A program made the translations under genes and the position numbers. This document shows, piece by piece, positions 38,635 through 50,208 of a DNA stretch of 64,000 nt (the first letter of the stretch is position 1; every line of letters starts with the position of its first letter). The notes below the pieces were generated by a model that did not search any database, was not told the origin of the DNA, and saw only the letters and a list, made by a program, of their open reading frames with translations. Origin of the DNA: Scatophagus argus (lineage: Eukaryota; Chordata; Actinopteri; Scatophagidae); contig NC_058516.1 of assembly GCF_020382885.2 (NCBI RefSeq), positions 5,364,594 to 5,428,593 on the forward strand, read 5' to 3'.

Positions 38635-41544
38635 ATGCCTTCAAACACCGCAGCCAGCATGTGTGGTGGAGCCGGGGGAAGGGGCTCCAGGGTGTCCGTG
38701 GCCAGCCTGGAGGGGCTGCGCAACGTGATGCGCAACGACACGGAGAGAGACTCCGCTCCAGTCGCTCCAGAAAACCCTGCCGCTCCTCCGGCTCAGGCCG
38801 CTCCTGCCGCCCCCGCGGACGACAAGCATACACTGCGGGGTCTGAACGACCGGCTGTCCGGCTACCTGGGCAGAGTGAGGCAGCTGGAGAAGGAAAACGA
38901 CGATTTGGAGAAACAGATCGATGAGATTTTGGCCAAGAGGAAAGCCCCCGAGGGACGCGACTGGGATGAGGTCGAGAAACCCCTGGAGGACCTCAAGAAG
39001 CAGGTTGTTCATCAGATTTACTTAAAAATGAAAAAATAACGTTGAGACTTGAAATAAGAAAAAATGATCTAAAATTCAAAATAATTTCTCAAAGACTGGA
39101 CTTAAATTACTGCTCATACCTGTCATGCATTCCTCTCCTTAGATAAAAGACCTTACCAAGGATAATGCCAAGCTGCTGCTCCAGATTGACAACACCAAAA
39201 TGGCTAATGATGACTTCAAGAACAAGTGAGTATCATGCAAATTAAACTTAAAAACAAAGATGATGTTTGAAATCAGAAGTCCAGACTCCACATCACAAAA
39301 CAACAAGATTTATTGTTGGGTTCCTCCCGCTGTGTGCAGGCTGGAGGATGAGAAGAAGGCTCGGAAGGAATTAGAAAAAGAGGTGGAGGATCTGAAGAAG
39401 GTAAAAGAGGTCACTAAGATGAACTGCATGCAGACACAGAAGGAGATCAATCTGGTGAAGGAGGAGCTCGCTCGCCTCAATCAGGAACACAAAGATGTGA
39501 GACTGGGAGAAAAAAAAACACTTCAAAACCAACTGATGAAATTATATTGTGTGAAATCTGACACAAATTTGTTGCTGCGGCTCCCGTAGGAGGTGGATGT
39601 CCTGTGTGAGAAGATCAAGGACTCCGAGGTGAAGGTGGAGATTGATTCCCAGAACTCCAACCTGGACGAGATGCTCAACAAGATCCGCGAACAGTACGAC
39701 AAACTCGCCCGGAAGAACCTGAAGGAGACCGAGGAGTGGTACCAGAGCAAGGTAAGATACCTGCAGGATCCCAGCATCTGACAGGTGTTTTCTTTGTTCG
39801 GCTCCTCCTCCTTCTACTCTGTTTATCTCACAATTTCCTTCTTTTTTTTCCATCTCCAGTTTGAGAACATCAAGGTGGTGGAGGCCCAAAACAACGAGGT
39901 CTTGTACTCTGGAAAGTCCGAGCTCAAGGAGCTGCTCAAGCAGAAACAAACTCTGGAAATTAAGATCCAGAGTGTGCACAGCACGGTAAACAAAATCTTT
40001 CCGTCCACAGTGGTGTTGGCTTTTTCACAAGCATTCCTGACTGCCCTGTAATTATATTGTAACTCTGCTAGTTTAAGACCAGGCCAACTCCCTATCTGTC
40101 TCACCTGGAGCCACCAGGATCTGCCTCTGCATAACAAAACAAATTGTGTCCATAAAAGAGATGTAGGCTCCTGAGAAGTCTCCAACACACGTTAACTATT
40201 TAATATGTAGACCAATATGTTAATATGATCACAAAAAAAACAAAAAACACCTTATGCTTTCTTTTCAGATCCACAATCTGGAGGAAACCCTGAAGAGCAC
40301 TAAGGTGGAGTACAGCCAACGCCTGGCTCCCCTCAACCAGGTGATACTGGACCTGCTGGCGGAGCTGGAGGAGGTGAGGTCACAGGTGGAGCGCCATGTC
40401 GAAACCAACAACAACCTGCTGTGTGTGAAGATGAAGCTGGAGGCGGAGATCAGCAACTACCAGCAACTGATTCAGGGCACGACGGCTGACCCTGAGAGGT
40501 GAGGATGGACTGTGACTGTGACAGACAAACCCCCCCCTCACCCGTCCCTTAGGCTGAAGTCATGAGAATCCATAGTTTTAATATGATATTACAACATGGA
40601 AAGGCATTCTCACTCAGTACGTTAGCATACTTATCCTCTTTTCCTGACAGCTCGAAGTTGTCTATAGAGGATGCTCTGCTCGCGGGTAAGTTCTGGATCC
40701 AGCCAAAAAAGAAAAAGAAAACCAAAAACATCACTACTTGAAATAAAATCACAACCACTCCAGCATGATCGTGTTTTGACTTGATTGAAAGGTTCATCTC
40801 TGGGTCAGTTACTACTGTCAGTTTGGTCTCACAATCTAATTGGCTCCTTTCCAACAGGAAAATGATCTTTTGTGAAACCTGTCTGTCCTAACTCTATCAT
40901 GTCTGTATTCTATGAAAATCAACAGCCGCAGTTAAACTTGAACCTAACCCTCATTACTCGCTCACGCCTGAGATGAAGCCTCTTGTGTCACTAATCTGCA
41001 CTCAGCTGTCACGTTGCACCTTGTAACCGCATGCAATCACACCAGATTTTAACATCACACACTCTGGTTGACTCTCCGGAAAAAGCACACACAGAATCAC
41101 TAAAATCTGAAGGGCCAGATTTATTCTTAACACACTGATGTGTTTGAAACTTGTCACATCTGATCCACCTTGTTTCCAGACCAGCAAAAGCCTTACAGTG
41201 AGGTGCCCGAGCAGCAGGAAGAAGTGAAGGAAGAGGTCCTTGTGAAGCACCAAAGTGCCCCCACTAACAAATCCACACCCCCCAAAGCTCCTGCCGATCC
41301 CACCACCGAAGCAGATCAAACCCCTGAAACGATGGAAGGAGACGTCGTCGAGAAGGCTGCTGCTGAGAAGGCCCAGAGCAGCAAGCCCAGTAAGAAGAAA
41401 AAATCCAAGACCAAAATTAAAGATTCATCCTCATCCTCTTCCTCTTCATCTTCTTCCTCTTCCTCCTCCTCCTCCTCTTCCTCCTCCTCCGATGAGAATG
41501 AAGATGAAAGCCCCAAGAACGAGGGCAAAGTGGCCAAAGCCTGA
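38635..41544 (+). CDS. Type I keratin-like intermediate filament protein, possible thread keratin gamma, 8 exons
   Basis: The presumed type I partner of the divergent type II chain. Coding exons are 38635-39003, 39143-39225, 39340-39496, 39590-39751, 39860-39985, 40269-40498, 40651-40685 and 41180-41544; they join in frame to 508 codons. The internal lengths 83, 157, 162 and 126 are the classical type I series, and exon 6 is 230 instead of the usual 221. The head (about 67 residues) lacks glycine loops and is rich in Ala/Pro. The rod starts at GLNDRLSGYLGRVRQLEKEN, but its end is degenerate: LEAEISNYQQLIQG where type I keratins have LExEIxTYRxLLEGE. The tail (about 120 residues) is hydrophilic: Glu/Pro/Lys-rich, then KPSKKKKSKTKIKD, then 22 serines (470-491) and DENEDES. 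The ATG has A at -3. Reading it as an ordinary krt18-like chain is less likely given the tail and helix end. Confidence 0.9.
41425..41490 (+). repeat. Poly-serine (TCN)22 tract in the type I keratin-like tail
   Basis: Twenty-two consecutive serine codons in mixed TCA/TCC/TCT use, with the longest pure TCC run only five. Mixed codons argue that the serines are selected for rather than being a fresh triplet expansion. Confidence 0.95.
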
Positions 41545-41656
41545 TCTTTGAGAGCTTTTTCTCTGCTGTTTGTTGTTTTTCTAGCACAAAATCCCATCCA
41601 ACTGTTTCTTACTGTTGTTACCAAACCTGTAAAGCTTCTTGAGGTGTCCTTTCACA

Positions 41657-41662
41657 AATAAA
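41657..41662 (+). other. Poly(A) signal of the type I keratin-like gene
   Basis: AATAAA 113 bp after the stop, in a compact 3' UTR. Confidence 0.7.
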
Positions 41663-41983
41663 AACATTTAGATTTTGAAAGAAAGTCTCCCAGCAATTCA
41701 TTACTTTTTCTTTTGATAAATGAATTACATAGCAACTCTTTTAGTTTTTTCTTAATTTACTTTCATGAACTTAGTATATAGTGTACACTGAGCAATTACA
41801 ATGTGAAGGCCAACCAGGGACACAAAGTGCTCGCTACAGGAAATGAGTTGATCCTTTGCTGCAGATTGTTATGAGGCAGGAGTCAGAAACATCTACCATC
41901 AAACGTTTGTTTTAGCTCTTTGTGTACTAAATTTATTGTCACGACATGCAAAACACCAGTCTTCATGGGCCAGAAAATGATTA

Positions 41984-42006
41984 CCCACCACCACCACCAC
42001 CACCAC
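41984..42006. repeat. (CCA)n microsatellite
   Basis: About seven CCA triplets. Confidence 0.85.
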
Positions 42007-42450
42007 ACACGCACGAGTGCATGAAAACTTGTAGCAAATGGACAGATTGCTAAAAGTAATCCATCCATGACTGAAAGTGACTCCAAGCGCAGCAACATGA
42101 ATGCAAATGTGACCAAAGGAACAGTCACAAGGGTGGATGAAAATGTGTTCAGGTGTTAAGTTCTCCTGCTGAGCAGATAACTTACATCCAGAACGTCAGG
42201 GGAAAACCTGACTCTGCCAGAAACAGCACTGATTTTGGGTATTTAGTTGGGTAGAGTTAATTTCAATGGCTTTAAAAGGATGAGGATGGCATAATTTGAC
42301 TAACTTACACTGAGAAGCCACAAAACTGAATGCACACGACAACAGTAAAAGCTAGGAGGATAAATAAACAGAAATGTTGTGCCAAAGTCTAAAAATTTCA
42401 CTCAAAAGTCAACAACACAAAGTGAGCACACAGCGCTTTTTTGTAAGTGA

Positions 42451-42456
42451 TTTATT
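42451..42456 (-). other. Candidate poly(A) signal of arpc2
   Basis: AATAAA on the minus strand about 440 bp past the stop. Confidence 0.45.
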
Positions 42457-42898
42457 TAGTTTTTTTTTTTCAAATGACAACGGTACAGACGACATGAAAG
42501 CACGAGGAGGGAGGAAGGGAGGACTGAAATCATCCAACACGTGGATATCGCATGATGAGGGCTGAGGGGCAAGCAAGAGTACCAAATGGAGTAAAAGATA
42601 TCGTATCAAAAATTTCAATTTTCTCATATATATATTTATATAGGACTAATAATTCTCTTTAACTATGCAAAGCAAGGAATGCCCTTTTTCCATTAAACTT
42701 GAGCCTTGGCTTTCCCTAAACAGAGCCAACATTATTATTTATTAAAACAAAAAAAAAAAACAGACTGGACACGTTTTCGTGTTTGGGCTGGGGAATTCTC
42801 GATTTGTCCTTGATTCCTGTCCGATGTGGCGTTGAGTCTCAGTGTAGCGCGTTTGGGCATGTCCAAGGGGGGTTGGATCTCTCTGGTGTGAGTTGGCC

Positions 42899-45800
42899 TC
42901 AGCGTGAGAACGTCTTTCCACTGGGAAAAATAAAAATAAAAAAAAAATCAAAGAAATATACGTTAGCTGCCGCACAAAACAAAAAATCTTTTTAGAGGAC
43001 ATTCTGACATTTTGGGGAATGTTTGTTGTCTTGCTGAGAGTTGAGAGATGAGAAGATTGACCCCACTTTAATAACTGTTGGGTAAATACCATTACAGCCA
43101 ACAAGGCTGCCCACCTGCTCTCAAAGCTCACTAATTAACACTTTATATCTCACATGACTTCTCACATGTCTTGTTGTCACTGTGAGGCTGCCAGGAAGCC
43201 AGCAGAGACTGGCCAAGAAACAATCTGAGAGGTAACCACTCAGTAAAACCGCCACCTGTACCGTTTCAGGAACGAGCGTTGCGTCAACTGTCTCACTTTG
43301 GCAAAAAACCAAATAAATATTCCTCCTTTTAAGTAAAACCAAAAGCTTGGAAGTGTAACAATGCATCTGTCGTTTTGCCACCACATTGAAACAAACAAAA
43401 CTTATCTTCATGCCTAAGCTTGAGCCGTTTGGTTGTTTTGCATTCTGACAGCAAATGTAAAATTCCATTTGTGTGAACCTGCTCAGCAATTTAATGGGTT
43501 AGTGATACTGGTTACAGTGAGATATTTGTGGCATGCTTTAATCTTCATCTTTGTCAACAGATGGAGCCACGTGTGACTGACACTTCCATTTCGGTTCTAC
43601 ATTCCTGATAGTTTCATGTCATCGTTCAACGTTTTTAATACCTCGCAGTCAAACACAGGATTTGTGTGAAAAGTCTGAAACTCGTAAAGGTGACGAGGCT
43701 ACGGGGGGGTCTCCTAATTATTGCAGTTACACATTAACCACATGACAAAGACACTCTGTGCCCCTGTAGAATATATTTTCACAAATATTTCAGAAAAGGG
43801 TTTTACTTTGTATGCGCAGCTGTTTGAAGGTATTAACAAAGCAGATATCTGTAGAAATTTCTTTCTGACTCACTTCAAACACTGCAAAAACAGTGAGGGG
43901 CAAACACACCTCAAAAGCACACAAAGATACTGCAGATACTACAAATGCAGACGGGAACTGACTAACAAAAGCTGAAGAAACTGCCTCATGATTGTGCGCT
44001 TCCGTGCAACACTCACAAGTTTCAGTTAATGTCCACGTCTGTCCACATTGGTGATGATTTTAGAAACTTAAAAGGTAATAAGTTTATTTCTTTTATTGTT
44101 GGCAAAATGGGGTCTTCATTTATGGTCTGAAAAGTGCAACAGCCAGCAAGGAGGCTAAAGACGATACGATTCAGACAAAATTTAATCTGTTAAGCTTGAA
44201 CATTAAACTGTTGATCCAAATCCTAAAATCGGACACAATGGATCCAAAAGATCCTTCGATAGCAGCAGCAGCATGTCTACAAAACTGCCAAACTTGCCGG
44301 TCCTTATCTTGCTTTGTTTTTATTGGCACGAACGCTTTGACTCAGCGCAGAATCTTTGATGTGCACAAACGGGGACGAGGAATCCGAGGTGAGTGTCGAC
44401 ACGAAGAGGAGGAGAGACTACTCACGAGATGGTCTTCATCTCCTTCTTCTCGGCGTCGGGTCGAGCGCGGTTCAGCACCTTGAGGAAGTCTGACGTCTTG
44501 GCCCTCATACGCGTGTGAATGTAGGCCTGCGGGGGAGAGATTTTTATCAGTTATTTGTAGTGCAAAACACCAGTGATGCCTTCCACTAATCTTGGAACGA
44601 ATCTAAATGAAGATACGCATGCAGACTAAATCAGAATCAGAATCAGAATTCCTTTATTTATCCCTGAAGGGAAATTCTTGAGAGAATAAAATGTGTCAGG
44701 TGCTTCAACACAGTGTGTGGCAGAGACAGGGACAACAGTGTATGGCTGTTTTAACAGAGTATAAACTCATCTTTCTCAAGCTTAACCCACCCACAGCTGT
44801 TCATAAATCAATCAGCCGTGTCGCCCACGCAGACTCCCTGCTGTCTGAGGCACAAACACCCAATCTTCAGTTTAATTACCTGTGGTCTAAACACCAGACG
44901 CTTATTCAAAAGCTTAACACATCCCTCTGAGATCCAAGTCATGCGAGAAGTGCTTTGATTATGGTTTACTGTGGAGGCGAGTCCATTTGAGGAACCATTA
45001 GAAGTGCGTCTCATTCTGTGAAATGTGTACACAACCACCCAAACACTGCTCTTAAGAACCTGTATGACCACTGACATTGTACTTTCTATTGTACTGTAAG
45101 GCACTAAAAAGACCTGCTATTACAGAAGAAGCCTTGTTTGTAGCCTGTGATTAAAACACTCTTGATGTGTTACATGTGTGTTTGACAGGTGCCTTCTGAA
45201 TGTTCATTTAGCTGCAGTGGACGCTCAAACTCAAAAAGTAGCTCAGCCTCAGGTCTCCCCACAGACAAGTTCCGGTTGTGTTATATTTTTTTTAAGAAAA
45301 AGCAAATAATTTACAGAAAACTTTGAAGAACTGTACTTCAGAACATCATTAAGAGTTTCTTGAGATCGACATTTTTTGTAAACCCCATTCCAAAGAGTAT
45401 CAAAGACAAAACTGACCTGACAAACAAATCCATGAGGGGAAACTCACACTAGTAGAGCTTTTGATTCTGATAGTGAGTTGAACTGACCTTAGAGCACTTT
45501 ATGTGGTAGTGCAGGTAGTCCCTGAAGGTGTGGATGAGGTTGATGGTGTTGTCTCTGGCATTGGCATTGGTGTGACGTGGGAACAGGACTGAAAACATCA
45601 AAATGGCATCTTTACAATAGTCAGATCTGTTTAATAATCGCTGTAGTATGGCTGCAATAGGGGCGAAGGTTTCAGATGGTTCTTTAGCAGCTACTGACCA
45701 AAGGTGATGTATCCAATGTTGTCCCCGACAGCGGCGTCTGTGTCCTTCAGCTCCAGTGGGGGCTCCCTGTGGCTGAACAGCACCTGGGGGGCTGTGTGGC

Positions 45801-48114
45801 TGGCTCGCCGACCCTCTTTGAACTCCTACGCAAACCAAGTGCACATTATGAGTTTTAGTTATCACTTTATGATTTTTTCAAATAGTTGGGACTCAGCAGT
45901 GGTCTCTCATTGGGCTTCAGTCCAATATAACCTGACCAAATGGACTCAAAATGACTTTTATGTACTTATGGCGTCACACACCTGCATGAAGACTTTGCCA
46001 ATGATGACGTCGTCGTCGTCTTTGAACACTGTGCTGAAAACCACTGTCACTCTGTCTTTCTTGGCCTCCACATACCTGAGAAGACAGAACACGTCAGAGG
46101 TTCAGGACCTCCACAGAAACTATGTTCACCATAAAAATGAAAGCAGTGCTGTGAGCTTTTCAAACTCATCCACCACGCACATGGACTCATCGTCTCTGTA
46201 GTGGACCACGGCCCTCTGCTCGCCCTCTTTGCCTTCTTCCTGGAACTTGAAGTACTTCTCGAACACCGAGGCGAAGCAGTTCCTCTTGAGCATCCCCGCC
46301 TGGTGGACAACCTCGTCTTTGTTGGCTGGTAGTGCGTCCAGGTCGTAGAGGAGGGACACATTGTAGCCTGGGAGGACACCGATAAGACAATGAGCCACGA
46401 GGACAACAAATTCAACAAAAATACACACAGCTTAATGGCTTGTTGGGGACCATCGTGTTTCACAGATACCACTTTGCTCCAAGTGAATTAATTCTCGTGT
46501 GCATGAATGCAATAAATTTAACTTATACTTGAATATACTGTTGCATAAGTGGTTTTTAAAGGGTTTAAAGGGCATTTTTCATTTCATCTTGACTTTACAG
46601 GAACAACTGAGGTGCCACAAACTAACAAATACTTGCTGTAAACATGGTGGTTGTCGGTGTTGGGATCTTTAAACTGATCTGATATAATAGGACTTTAATA
46701 TCTCAAGCAGTAATTCAAAGGCAGCGTTGTCTGCAAAAAACGGAAAATGAGCTCAGTAACCTTGTGAGTACTTACCAGCCTCTGCTGAAACCAGGAAATT
46801 CCCATAGACCCTCTTGAGCAGCTGTAATTAAAAATATGACCTTCAGTCGTGTCGCACTTCTCTAAATTCAGTTCTGACGAGAAGTATTTCACAGAAAAGA
46901 CATGACACAAAGACAAAAGCAACAGGAACTTCTGAAACAAAAAAGTAATTAAGACAGGAAAACAATTGAAAATTTAATTTGACATATTTTTCAAGGCCAA
47001 GCTCTCAAGGCAGGCCCTGACTCAGCTTCTTCAATGCAACAACAGAGAAAGGGTCCCAAGAGTTAAAAATACTGCCGATTATGTACTTTGTTTTGACATA
47101 AAAATATCTAACAGGCACTTCAAAAGCCATCCTTTGCTTTTCATGATTATTAACACTTCAGTGCATTTCATGGCCTGTGGGAATCTCCTGAGACTGAGCA
47201 GGCGGTCTGAGAGACCAGAAGTGCCACCACCAATAAAAGCAGGCAAAGAAACAAACTTGCAGGAAGGAGGTGTGTGTCTCCTGGAGGTTAGAATCCTAAC
47301 ATGGAGACCTCCTCTCTAATGGATACCTGTCACTGTGGAATGAAGTGAGGTGGACTTACAACATTATGCAAATCAAACTTAGGTATGGCAACGGCGTACG
47401 ACCACAAGTCAAAACAAACGCTGGTGAGGTCCTACATTCTTTGTAACACTAACCTGAGCAGCATTTCAGAGGAAGAACAAATAAGAATGTGTGAGAAAAA
47501 ACAAGCTCTTTAGCAGAGTAACACTCCTTCCCCTGACTGAATGACTGAATGTGACACAGTTGGACCATTCATTTATCCCTGTGCTCTGGAGTTATAAGGA
47601 AGAAGCAAGCGAAGTCGCTGGACTGCAGCCAAGACATTCGTACACAGAGGCTGCTGCCCGCAGTCAGCACTTCCTCGCCTGGGGTGAGTCACACAAACTC
47701 ACTTCCTGTTTCTACCAGAAGCATCGGCAGCTGCTTTCTTCCTTACATGGCAAGAGAGCTTGTGAGGTGGAGGTGTGTGCAAATAGCAAACATTACCTCA
47801 TTCATTTTTTTTTATTTTGATACATTATGTCTCAAAATGATAACAAAACCAGAAAGAAAACAATGGGACTAGTGTTCTTCCCTGCACTTTTCAGTGACAG
47901 TGCTTTTATGATTTGCACAACGGAGATACAGAGTGTCACAAAACCACAATTGCTTTTTTTAAAAGGCTGTGAAGCTCAAGTTTAAGAGCTAAAAGACAAG
48001 AATGTTTCGGCTCTTAAATTTGAAACAACTCAGAACTGACTATTAGCAAGACCCTGTTTCCTCTGTTGTCTATGCAAGCACAGAAAAATATTTTCTAGAT
48101 TCTTCGTTTGTGTT

Positions 48115-48145
<31 letters not shown>

Positions 48146-50208
48146 ATATGTGTCGCACCTCATCGGCCCCATGCTCCTGCAGCTCCTTGTAGAACTTGAG
48201 GGAGATGCTGACCATCACTTTGGTCTTGTCCCCATTGGGGTTGGAGATGTGGTACAAGACACCATCGAAATCTGAGACAGAGTTGAACAACATTAAAGCC
48301 TGCAGTTTTTGAATCAGGGACAACCCAACCCTTTAATTCTGACTGGACACACTGACACACTTTGTGCTTGCACAAATCTTCATTTGCGACCTCAATTCAT
48401 CTTCAATTTGTGCCAGTACCCAAAGATTATTTCAGTCATTTTAACATGTGAGATGTAACACATCAGCAGTGATTACTGGCAGGGCTGAGTGTGTGCAACA
48501 GGTTCATTGCATAATAGGAAGATAAGCGGTATGACAGCAGCAGCAGGCACAGCTGAACACCTCTTGCAACAGCCTGAAAATTCACAATACTCATAATGCT
48601 AAAAACACCCATTTTATTTCAAATCAAAGTTGCAAACAAGCTGTTAAGCAAATGTGTGGTCAGGTCTAAGGGTCAAAGACAGCAGGTACAGCATACAGCA
48701 AGCTGTTAGATAAGGTGCCATATATCACCTGCAAACGTCACATCGACGGCCTCTGGCTTGGTTCTGCAAAGAGAAAATAAAATTAGGAGATCCATGAGGC
48801 ACAACACGGTACAGCTCAGTCTGTGGTAAATGATTAAATTTGACCAAAATTCTACCTATCACAAACAAAAAGATGACACATTGTGGTGGCGATTATCATT
48901 AATCATTTAGCTCATCATTGCCTAGTCCCAGTTTCTAAACTGTGAGGAATAGATAATTTTATTTTTAGTATACATTAACAAAATTGCTATATTTCAATTT
49001 TGCACTGTTGGTTGGACATTTTTAAGACATCACCCTTTAGGGCTTTAGGAAAGTGTGAAAAAAAAACTGCACATTAAATGACAATGAAAAAGCTTGTTAG
49101 TTGAAGCCCCATCTGTAACATGATGAAAACAAAGGTCTTCATTTGGGGTGCACAGTAACAAATGAATTCCTATACGGTGAATGCTGCAGCAGCTTGTCCA
49201 AGCCTCATACTCTGCATGCTCCGGGGAGCTGCTGGCACAGGCTTGACTCGGCTTGACTGCAGGAATGCGGAAACTGGAGAGAGGGGCGATGGTTAACCAA
49301 CAAGAAGCCGCTAGCTGGCTCTACGGTGCCGTGGAGAGGGAAAAAACGCCTTGATTTAGTGGAAAAACCAAGTTCGGTGTACTATGTAGCCATACCGATG
49401 TTGTTACACCGTGATTAATGAGCAGTGGCGTTGGGAAAGGAAACCGGATATGAGCAGTTTGTGTTATCTTTACTGACCTGTTGTGTTACTGTACTCTGCA
49501 GAAAACACGTTTCATTTGTCGTGAATCATGGTGAATATGGGTGAAATATTTTTCACAGATGGCGATTCCAGTCAGACAACAGATAATAGTTACATATATA
49601 TATAATAGTTAATAGTTTGACATGAGAGTATCCAGTAGTGAGACTGTTATCCTGAGTTAGAATTACGAAGAAGCTAGCCACATACATCAGCAGAACTGCG
49701 CTCGGCTAGCTACTTTCATACTATGGGACCTCGTAAAACGCTCAAAAATGTTTTAACTAACATTTATCAGGTCAGTGTTAGCGGATTACTGTAAAATGCT
49801 TCTATAGGCAGTGAGAAAACCGCCAGGGCAGATACAGTTCTTTAGGTAACATATTCTGGCACTACACGTACCGTACAGACACACCCCAGCTTTAGGGAAA
49901 CCAGTCACGGCGGATCAGCAAGCTAATTCTGTGTGTATTGTAACATTTTTTAATTATCAAATAACACCGCCTGGCTGACTTGTGCAAAGCTGCAAATGTT
50001 TAGCATCTGCATCCGAAACCCCCCTTGCTTCATTAAATGCAGCCATCATTTTCAGGAAGAAAGAAAAAGAAAAGCTAAAGGGGAAGCTAGCTGACATTAG
50101 CAATGCTAGCCAGGTGTTAATAATGATTTCTCACCCGTTGGATGCGCCATCGAACTTCAACGTCAGCGTCTCTTCTATAATGCGGTTATTGATTTCTAAC
50201 AGGATCAT
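42899..50208 (-). CDS. arpc2: Actin-related protein 2/3 complex subunit 2 (p34-Arc), 10 exons
   Basis: A core subunit of the Arp2/3 complex that, with ARPC4, forms the dimer clamping the mother actin filament and so nucleates branched actin. In transcription order the coding exons are 50208-50135, 48763-48729, 48271-48159, 46821-46776, 46367-46181, 46075-45982, 45825-45699, 45588-45488, 44526-44426 and 42920-42899; they join in frame to 299 codons (human 300). The protein is nearly identical to mammalian p34 throughout: [70 protein letters not shown] and the end TISGKTFSR. The difference from human is one serine fewer in the last residues. The exon 5 donor is GTGCGT, inside ATG|TGCG; only that choice restores Met-Tyr-Val at the join. 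Introns 9 and 1 (about 1.5 and 1.4 kb) carry repeats or nothing recognisable. Confidence 0.98.
42985..43170 (+). repeat. Dispersed fish repeat, two ends of the unit
   Basis: In arpc2 intron 9. TTGCTGAGAGTTGAGAGATG and AAGCTCACTAATTAACACTT are both hallmarks of the same abundant percomorph repeat as the 33.5-kb copy; the central GTTAGCTTAGC part is missing here. Confidence 0.55.
44630..44680 (-). repeat. Retroelement-type 3' tail (copy C), reverse orientation
   Basis: In the intron between arpc2 exons 8 and 9. On the minus strand it reads AATTTCCCTTCAGGGATAAA, then TAAAGGAATTCTGATTCTGA in tandem. It is the closest relative in the window of copy A at 9.37 kb. Confidence 0.7.
48107..48138. repeat. 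(GT)n microsatellite beside arpc2 exon 3
   Basis: About 14 GT units, only some 20 bp outside the splice donor of arpc2 exon 3 (on the minus strand, a (CA)n tract just inside the intron). Confidence 0.9.

Larger units (their letters stand above)
41545..42898. other. Convergent 3' ends of the type I keratin-like gene and arpc2
   Basis: The two genes converge here. The plus-strand signal AATAAA is at 41,657 and a minus-strand AATAAA (TTTATT) at 42,451, so the 3' UTRs need not overlap. A (CCA)n tract lies at 41,984-42,006. No other gene seen. Confidence 0.6.

Noticed and set aside
41316-41624. Reverse-strand frame rich in glutamate opposite the poly-serine tract
   Set aside because: It is the antisense shadow of the TCN serine codons.
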